DNA of 8,675 nt from Woeseia sp. (GTDB lineage Bacteria; Pseudomonadota; Gammaproteobacteria; Steroidobacterales; Woeseiaceae). The first letter of the stretch is position 1. Every line of letters starts with the position of its first letter. The notes beneath the pieces were generated by a model. That model did not search any database. It was not told where the DNA came from and saw only the letters and a program-made list of their open reading frames with translations. The DNA is taken from contig QIHS01000385.1 of assembly GCA_003229095.1 (NCBI GenBank), positions 1-8,675 on the forward strand, read 5' to 3'. Below are positions 5,101 through 8,675 of the stretch, piece by piece. The position numbers and the translations under genes were made by a program.

Positions 5101-7153
5101 CGGCGGCGGAGGTATCGATACAGCCCTCGTGCGCGGATTAGAGGCCGACTTTACGCTCAGTGCTGCCGTCGGCGGCCTGAATCTGATGGATAATGAAACT
5201 ATTCTCAGTACTGACGAAGGCATGGATTTCATTTCAAATGATGTCACATGGCTGTCCTTTGATGACGCTTTGATCAACATTCAGACCGGCCAGTATGCGC
5301 CGCTGATCGGCTTGTCCAACACAGATGAGCGGACGCAAAACGGCACGCCGGTCATTGGCGAAGCAATTGCTAATATTGCGGTCCTTGATGGCGCTTCACT
5401 TGCAGGTGACGGTATTGAGGTGGCAGATATCCAGATCTCTGATCCCGATGGCGCAAATGGCGGACCGCAGGTCCTGACGCTGACGGGTGCGGACGCTGCA
5501 TTTTTCACGATCCAAAACATCGGCGGCATGAACGAACTCTTCCTAACGGGAGGCGGGCCGCTCAGCTTTACCAACTTTGAGGTCAAACCGGTCTATCATG
5601 TAACCGTTAATATCGCTGACTCGATAGGCGGTTCGTCGATAAACTATACGTTGAATATCACTGACTTGAACGACAACGCGCCGGTGTTCGCATCGGGTAG
5701 CCGGGTAAATGTCGAGGGCTCATTGTCGACGGATACGATCGTGTACCGTGCTGAAACGGATGATCTGGACACGACCGGTGAGGTGATCACCTACACCCTG
5801 AGTGGTCTGGACGCAGCCGCATTCACATTGGTAGACGGCGAGCTTCGCTTCGTGTCATCGCCGAGTTTTGCGGCACCAACCGATGTAGGTGTCGACAATA
5901 TTTACAATGTAACCATTGATGCTACGGATGGGGTGAATTCGGCGGCGCCGAAGGACGTAGCCATCCATGTGACAGCACCTGCGGCTAACGTCGTCAACGG
6001 CACCGCTGCCAGCGAAAACCTGTTTGGTACCGCCGGCATCGACATCATCAACGGGTTTGCCGGAGATGATGCGCTGTTTGGTGGCGATGACAACGACGAG
6101 CTTTACGGTGGCGATAACCAAGATACGCTGATCGGGAACGCTGGCGCCGACTTCATGGATGGCGGCGAAAACTCGGACCTCTACTTCGTAGATGCAAGTG
6201 ACCTTGTCCAAGACAGCGGTACAATTGGTTTTGACAAAGCTCAGATCGACGACGTAGCAGGTGTCAGTCTTGACCTAACCGGTTGGAGTGGCGTTGAGCG
6301 GGTCAATGGCGACACCGGCAACGATACGATAGACGCTTCGTCACTAACAGTCGGCATCACGTTGTCCGGCGGAGACGGCAACGATATCCTTACCGGAGGC
6401 AGTGGCAATGACATCCTGCTTGGTGGTGCCGGAAACGACACGCTATCTGGTGGTGCCGGTAACGATACCATCGTGGGAGGCGCAAATGACGACCTGATGT
6501 CCGGAGGTGACGGCGATGACATATTCTTCATCGATGAATCGCTCGACGTTGTTACCGATGGTGGTACCGGTTTTGACAAGGCAGTGATCAGCAACGCCGC
6601 TGGCCTCACGGTAGATATCGGATCCTGGACATCTGTGGAGCGGATTAACGGCTTCACCGGTGACGACGTAATCGATGGTTCCGGCCTGACGACTGGCATC
6701 GTGATGTCTGCATCTGACGGTAACGATACTCTCACCGGCGGATCTGGTGATGACACGTTCTATGCTGGTATGGGGGAAGACACAGTCAACGGTGGGGCCG
6801 GAAACGATGCTCTTATCGGCAACGCAGGTAGTGATATCCTGACCGGTGGATTGGGTGATGATTTCCTGCTCGGTGGAACAGAGGCCGACACTTTTGTGTT
6901 TGCCGACGGATTTGGACAGGACCGCGTCAGAGACTTCTTCGATGTGGACCCAATAACCGGTACGCCCATCCCGCTGCAGGAAGATTTCCTGGACTTTGTC
7001 GGGGTCACCTCGGTGATCTCGATGGCTGATCTGATTCTAACTCAGGATGGAGCAGATACGGTCATTACGTTGGCGGCCGGTGGCACCGACCAGATCCTTC
7101 TGGACGGGGTCGACGTGACCTGGTTAGGCGCCGAAGACTTCGTGTTCGCCTAG
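2114..7153 (+). CDS. Secreted animal-type heme peroxidase with RTX repeats and cadherin-like domains (MopA-like)
   Basis: The product is 1679 aa. Residues about 35-700 are an animal heme peroxidase domain. By alignment with myeloperoxidase, FGQFFDHGLDF carries the distal His141 and the heme-linked Asp140; SGDPRANENTALTAIHVAF carries the catalytic Arg346 and heme-linked Glu349; YRLGHSQL carries the proximal His449; INIARGRDVGLP carries Asn523. About 17 RTX nonapeptides follow (748-900), then a degenerate set (954-1000), two cadherin-like domains (about 1066-1290, with the hallmark DLNDNAPVF at 1184-1192), three more RTX blocks (1293-1592), and a C-terminus ending in LGAEDFVFA, typical of type I secretion substrates. 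No N-terminal signal peptide is seen. It should be exported unfolded, fold on external calcium, and use hydrogen peroxide to oxidise an extracellular substrate. RTX heme peroxidases of this kind include Mn(II)-oxidising proteins, but the substrate here is unknown. No exporter genes are adjacent. Confidence 0.93.
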   Translation: MTDKLTPTDIQFLFDNILLGDTPLPGADPLAPDGIRTIDGTQNNITGLTILDQYGNLVDSGTFGNVNQFFINVSSTVGPNSYGPNMFVTDASPRVISNLIVDQTAANPATVGASLLALGDPSVDRTPESSLFTFFGQFFDHGLDFISKQGSGVIMVPIAPTDPLWDPTPGAFNMMPVTRAETDVNGDTINTTAPYVEQSQTYGSSASTTFYLKEYDANGQATGDLVQGANGMGSWLDIKDNANLWARAQIGADPATEMLTDADILDVPDPTFWDPLMNAGLGGFMPGAGTGQAFVADIAHNANPSGGLTPDADSVINPNGFGSPPPAPGEYDNELLEAHLVSGDPRANENTALTAIHVAFHAEHTRLVAEIKDWVQQQNQIDPTFAGQWTGDMYFEAAKVANEMQYQHVVFDEFARRMSPNIDAFASYKVDINPNITTEFSQAVYRLGHSQLTDDVKAIDASGQVTDYSLIQAFLNPELFEQVGAADFAKGLQFEQGSRIDEFVVDSLRNFLVGLPLDLAAINIARGRDVGLPTLNELRADLFAQTGEASLEAYDSWADFGANLLNPASLVNFIAAYSNEATIAAARAAAEAGTVDYATDYAALRAAAALQMDDPVFMGVGGDDGYNLIDLWIGGLAEVKVPLGLLGSTFDFVFAQQIIALQDGDRFYYLDRIAGNLLAQIEGQTLSDILARGTGAIHLYGDPFGTPDALIELGTLAVDHLIKTPTELNDFIAEIIGGTNANNMIYGGAGNDSIYGDGGNDVLYAGANDDFVYGGDGDDVIYGEVGFDRLRGDDGNDILHGGADDDKLNGGKGDDVLYGDQGLDELLGDDGNDTIFGGNQNDEIFGGDGDDVLYGDDGDDSIDGEEGNDILYGGRGDDIMTGGADDDILIGGSGGDSMDGGLGGYDIASYETWLESLPLGTGVGLTINMLDSVLSTGDARDDTYLDIEAVRGTNFDDIIVGNDLGITLVGGFGDDNITGGLLDDTLIGSEGNDSLFGGGGIDTALVRGLEADFTLSAAVGGLNLMDNETILSTDEGMDFISNDVTWLSFDDALINIQTGQYAPLIGLSNTDERTQNGTPVIGEAIANIAVLDGASLAGDGIEVADIQISDPDGANGGPQVLTLTGADAAFFTIQNIGGMNELFLTGGGPLSFTNFEVKPVYHVTVNIADSIGGSSINYTLNITDLNDNAPVFASGSRVNVEGSLSTDTIVYRAETDDLDTTGEVITYTLSGLDAAAFTLVDGELRFVSSPSFAAPTDVGVDNIYNVTIDATDGVNSAAPKDVAIHVTAPAANVVNGTAASENLFGTAGIDIINGFAGDDALFGGDDNDELYGGDNQDTLIGNAGADFMDGGENSDLYFVDASDLVQDSGTIGFDKAQIDDVAGVSLDLTGWSGVERVNGDTGNDTIDASSLTVGITLSGGDGNDILTGGSGNDILLGGAGNDTLSGGAGNDTIVGGANDDLMSGGDGDDIFFIDESLDVVTDGGTGFDKAVISNAAGLTVDIGSWTSVERINGFTGDDVIDGSGLTTGIVMSASDGNDTLTGGSGDDTFYAGMGEDTVNGGAGNDALIGNAGSDILTGGLGDDFLLGGTEADTFVFADGFGQDRVRDFFDVDPITGTPIPLQEDFLDFVGVTSVISMADLILTQDGADTVITLAAGGTDQILLDGVDVTWLGAEDFVFA
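4355..4813 (+). repeat. RTX repeat block 1, about 17 tandem 27-base units
   Basis: Residues 748-900 consist of back-to-back nonapeptides of the form GGxGxDxUx (for example GDGDDVIYG, GKGDDVLYG, GRGDDIMTG). These bind calcium and fold into a parallel beta roll. At the DNA level this is a degenerate 27-base periodicity rich in GGC and GAC codons. Two units, with EVGFDRL and DQGLDEL, depart from the consensus. Confidence 0.9.
4973..5113 (+). repeat. Degenerate RTX units after block 1
   Basis: Residues 954-1000 hold about four weaker RTX-like units (NFDDIIVG, GFGDDNITG, LLDDTLIG, EGNDSLFGG). They are separated from block 1 by about 55 residues of non-RTX sequence, as is common in RTX adhesins and proteases, where an interruption precedes a further beta roll. 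Confidence 0.65.
5309..5983 (+). other. Cadherin-like tandem domains within the peroxidase
   Basis: Residues about 1066-1290 form two beta-rich modules. The first contains VADIQISDPDG and ends at the linker DLNDNAPVF, the canonical cadherin inter-domain calcium motif. The second runs through VITYTLSGLDAAAFTLVDG and IYNVTIDATDGVNS. Such domains in bacterial surface proteins act as calcium-stiffened spacers or in adhesion, so this protein may remain at the cell surface or in a matrix (inference). Confidence 0.72.
5990..6163 (+). repeat. RTX repeat block 2
   Basis: Residues 1293-1350 contain about six RTX nonapeptides (for example FAGDDALFG, GDDNDELYG, GNAGADFMDG) immediately after the cadherin-like pair. 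Confidence 0.8.
6179..6754 (+). repeat. Tandem duplication of a 114-residue RTX-containing module
   Basis: Residues 1356-1433 and 1470-1547 align over their length at a constant offset of about 114 residues (342 bases). Matching landmarks are YFVD/FFID, GFDKA in both, SLDLTGWSGVERVNG against TVDIGSWTSVERING, TGNDTIDASSLT against TGDDVIDGSGLT, and GNDILTGGSGND against GNDTLTGGSGDD. The nucleotide copies have diverged, so the duplication is old. The segment between them carries RTX block 3. Confidence 0.82.
6881..7150 (+). other. C-terminal type I secretion signal region
   Basis: The last 90 residues (1590-1679) run ADTFVFADGFGQDRVRDF, then a hydrophobic and acidic stretch with TQDGADTVITL and ILLDGVDV, ending LGAEDFVFA. 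This is the arrangement seen in serralysin-type and other RTX substrates of ABC/HlyD/TolC exporters, where the uncleaved signal is at the extreme C-terminus. Confidence 0.75.
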
Positions 7154-7185
7154 GGAAAAGTGCCTTTTGACAAAGGTAAAGAAAA

Positions 7186-7217
7186 CAACACAAGCGGATT
7201 TAGGTCCGCCTGTGTTG
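7186..7217 (+). terminator. Strong hairpin after the peroxidase gene, terminator-like without U-tract
   Basis: CAACACAAGCGGA (7186-7198) pairs with TCCGCCTGTGTTG (7205-7217): 13 positions with one mismatch around a 6-base loop, starting 33 bases after the stop codon. No run of T follows, so it may be an imperfect terminator, an mRNA 3'-end stabiliser or an attenuator rather than a classic intrinsic terminator. Its loop and closing bases can also pair downstream (GGATTTAGG 7196-7204 with CCTAAATCC 7218-7226), giving an alternative fold. Confidence 0.5.
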
Positions 7218-7377
7218 CCTAAATCCAGCCTGGTGATTTTGGATTGATCAAAAAATTGACGGCGAACGAACAACAAAGGGGAAACGTCACCGCGCATCAG
7301 AAATCAACAGGCACATGATCGTACCGAAATCCAACCTGCCTGCGCAAGAAGTCCTGAACCAGTTCATGCTCAAGAAA

Positions 7378-7382
7378 GGAGG
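7378..7382 (+). promoter_or_regulatory. Ribosome binding site of the sensor kinase gene
   Basis: GGAGG lies 11 bases before the ATG at 7394. The next in-frame ATG pair, at 7448 and 7451, has only a poor purine stretch before it, so 7394 is preferred. Confidence 0.55.
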
Positions 7383-7393
7383 CCGAATTCCCC

Positions 7394-8675
7394 ATGTCTC
7401 TTGTCGCCAAAATACCAAGAAATGTAGCCGGAATACCAAAAAAGGCGATGATGGGCGGTATTGGATCTCTCAATTTGTCCGAGCGATTTGCCATTGTCAG
7501 TTTGGTGGTTTTGATTTCGGTGGCGTACGTAGCCGGGAATTGGGTTGAACGTGTTATTGAACAAAGTGTTGTGCAACATTCGGCGTCGGCGTCGGCGGTT
7601 TTTATGGATAGTTTCGTGGCACCTCACGCTCAGGATCTTGGCACCAAGGACGGTCTTACTTTAGCAGATGCAGATGCCATTCTTTCACTGTTGTCAGGCA
7701 CAGAGTTTGGAAATAAAATCGCGTCAGTCAAGCTCTGGAAGCCAGGTGGCCTAATAGCCTTCAGCAGTTTCGACGAATACACCGGGAAAACTTTTCCGGT
7801 GTCGGAAAAACTCACAAATTCTTTCGCAGGCATCGTTTCAGCAGATTTTGACAGCTTAGAGGGCAAGGAGGATGAACTCGAAAGAAGCATCGGAGTCCCG
7901 ATTCTGGAAATATACAGCCCGGTGCGCGATCAGTCGACAGGTGAAATCATTGCTGTTGCCGAGTTTTACGTTATCGCCGAGGAGCTTCAGTCGAAACTTT
8001 ATTCGGTAAAGTTGAACAGTTGGCTCCTGGTGAGCGGATTGACGGTTTTTGTCTATCTTACGCTGTTCAGCCTGGTTCTAGGGGGCAGCAAGACAAGGGA
8101 TCTCGAGAACCAAATCGAGGAACGAACACTTCTTTGGGAGCGCCTTCAGGACTCAAACCAAAAATATTCTGAGATTAACGAAAATTTCCTTCGTCGCCTC
8201 GGGTCTGATTTGCACGATGGACCGGCGCAACTATTGGGCTTAGCGCTGTTGCGGTTGGACAGCATTCGTCCGACAAAATCCAAATCCAAGGACGGCGCCA
8301 AAAAAGGACAGGATACCTTTCAGGCTCTGGAAACGACGCTGACTGACGCAATGACGGAAATCAGAAGCCTGTCTTCAGGACTGATTCTTCCAGAATTGAA
8401 CGGCATGACACTTTGGAACATCCTGACGAAAGCTGTTCGTGCACATGAACGCCGAACCGGGGTGAAGGTGGAGGCCAGATTCCAAGAGTTACCAGAATAC
8501 GTCCGGAATCCCTACGGGATATGCCTGTATCGGTTTGTGCAAGAATCTTTGAACAATGTTTTCCATCATGCCAATGCTTCCAGTGTGCTGGTTACCGCTG
8601 AATGTACCGAAAAATTGCTTCGTGTGTCGGTGAAAGATAACGGCACGGGGATTGATAAGAGTCAGAGTGACGATA
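7394..8675 (+). CDS. Membrane sensor histidine kinase, NarX/DegS (HisKA_3) type, 3' end outside window
   Basis: The frame is open from ATG 7394 to the window end (427 codons, no stop). Residues about 32-49 (FAIVSLVVLISVAYVAG) and 209-230 (WLLVSGLTVFVYLTLFSLVL) are membrane segments. They enclose a periplasmic sensor region of about 160 residues, possibly Cache/PAS-like (SVKLWKPGGLIAFSS, then EIIAVAEFYVI), whose ligand is unknown. A charged, probably coiled linker (231-265) leads to the HisKA_3 phospho-acceptor helix with His274 in LGSDLHDGPAQLLGLALL. The ATPase domain follows, with N-box FVQESLNNVFHHA (Glu384, Asn388) and G1-box VKDNGTGID (Asp415). This kinase class signals to NarL/LuxR-type response regulators, so the OmpR-type protein in this window is not its expected partner. 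It lies 240 bases after the peroxidase gene on the same strand, so co-regulation is possible. Only the end of the ATPase domain should be missing. Confidence 0.9.
   Translation, partial: MSLVAKIPRNVAGIPKKAMMGGIGSLNLSERFAIVSLVVLISVAYVAGNWVERVIEQSVVQHSASASAVFMDSFVAPHAQDLGTKDGLTLADADAILSLLSGTEFGNKIASVKLWKPGGLIAFSSFDEYTGKTFPVSEKLTNSFAGIVSADFDSLEGKEDELERSIGVPILEIYSPVRDQSTGEIIAVAEFYVIAEELQSKLYSVKLNSWLLVSGLTVFVYLTLFSLVLGGSKTRDLENQIEERTLLWERLQDSNQKYSEINENFLRRLGSDLHDGPAQLLGLALLRLDSIRPTKSKSKDGAKKGQDTFQALETTLTDAMTEIRSLSSGLILPELNGMTLWNILTKAVRAHERRTGVKVEARFQELPEYVRNPYGICLYRFVQESLNNVFHHANASSVLVTAECTEKLLRVSVKDNGTGIDKSQSDD

Noticed and set aside
7256..7284. TTGACG as a -35 box for a separate kinase promoter
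   Set aside because: No -10-like hexamer is found at 16-19 bases downstream; the sequence there is G- and A-rich.
659..8675. Pairing the OmpR-type regulator with the sensor kinase as a classic two-component system
   Set aside because: The kinase is of the HisKA_3 type, which pairs with NarL/LuxR-type regulators, and the regulator lacks its phospho-acceptor Asp; the genes are also far apart and divergent.

Overview
The window looks like a piece of an alphaproteobacterial genome, most likely from the Rhodobacteraceae/Roseobacter group. This rests on the style of the fructose-bisphosphatase remnant, the IS6-like transposase end, and the very large RTX-linked heme peroxidase, a protein type familiar from marine alphaproteobacteria. 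The taxonomic call is inference from protein style; no marker gene or RNA gene is present.

Layout. Positions 1-171 are the right end of an IS6-like insertion sequence: the C-terminus of its transposase, then a short tail with a dyad. The element abuts the C-terminal part of a class 1 fructose-1,6-bisphosphatase gene (to 629), which has lost its first half and is a disrupted remnant. Facing it on the minus strand (659-1360) is an OmpR/PhoB-type DNA-binding protein whose receiver domain lacks the phosphorylation residues. A long A+T-rich gap without genes (1361-2113) separates it from the divergent main gene. That gene (2114-7153, 1679 aa) encodes a secreted animal-type heme peroxidase fused to RTX calcium-binding repeats and two cadherin-like domains, ending in a type I secretion signal. 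A spacer (7154-7393) with overlapping alternative hairpins follows. The window closes inside a gene (from 7394, cut at 8675) for a membrane-bound NarX/DegS-type sensor histidine kinase.

How the parts may work together. The peroxidase is the payload. Its heme-site residues are recognisable, and it resembles the manganese-oxidising, MopA-like, RTX-bearing heme peroxidases. It should leave the cell through an ABC/HlyD/TolC-type exporter, which is not encoded here. The divergent atypical regulator and the downstream kinase are candidates for its control, but this is inferred from position only. The kinase should pair with a NarL/LuxR-type regulator, possibly encoded just beyond the window, and not with the OmpR-type protein seen here. 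No CRISPR array, tRNA, rRNA or known riboswitch was recognised.
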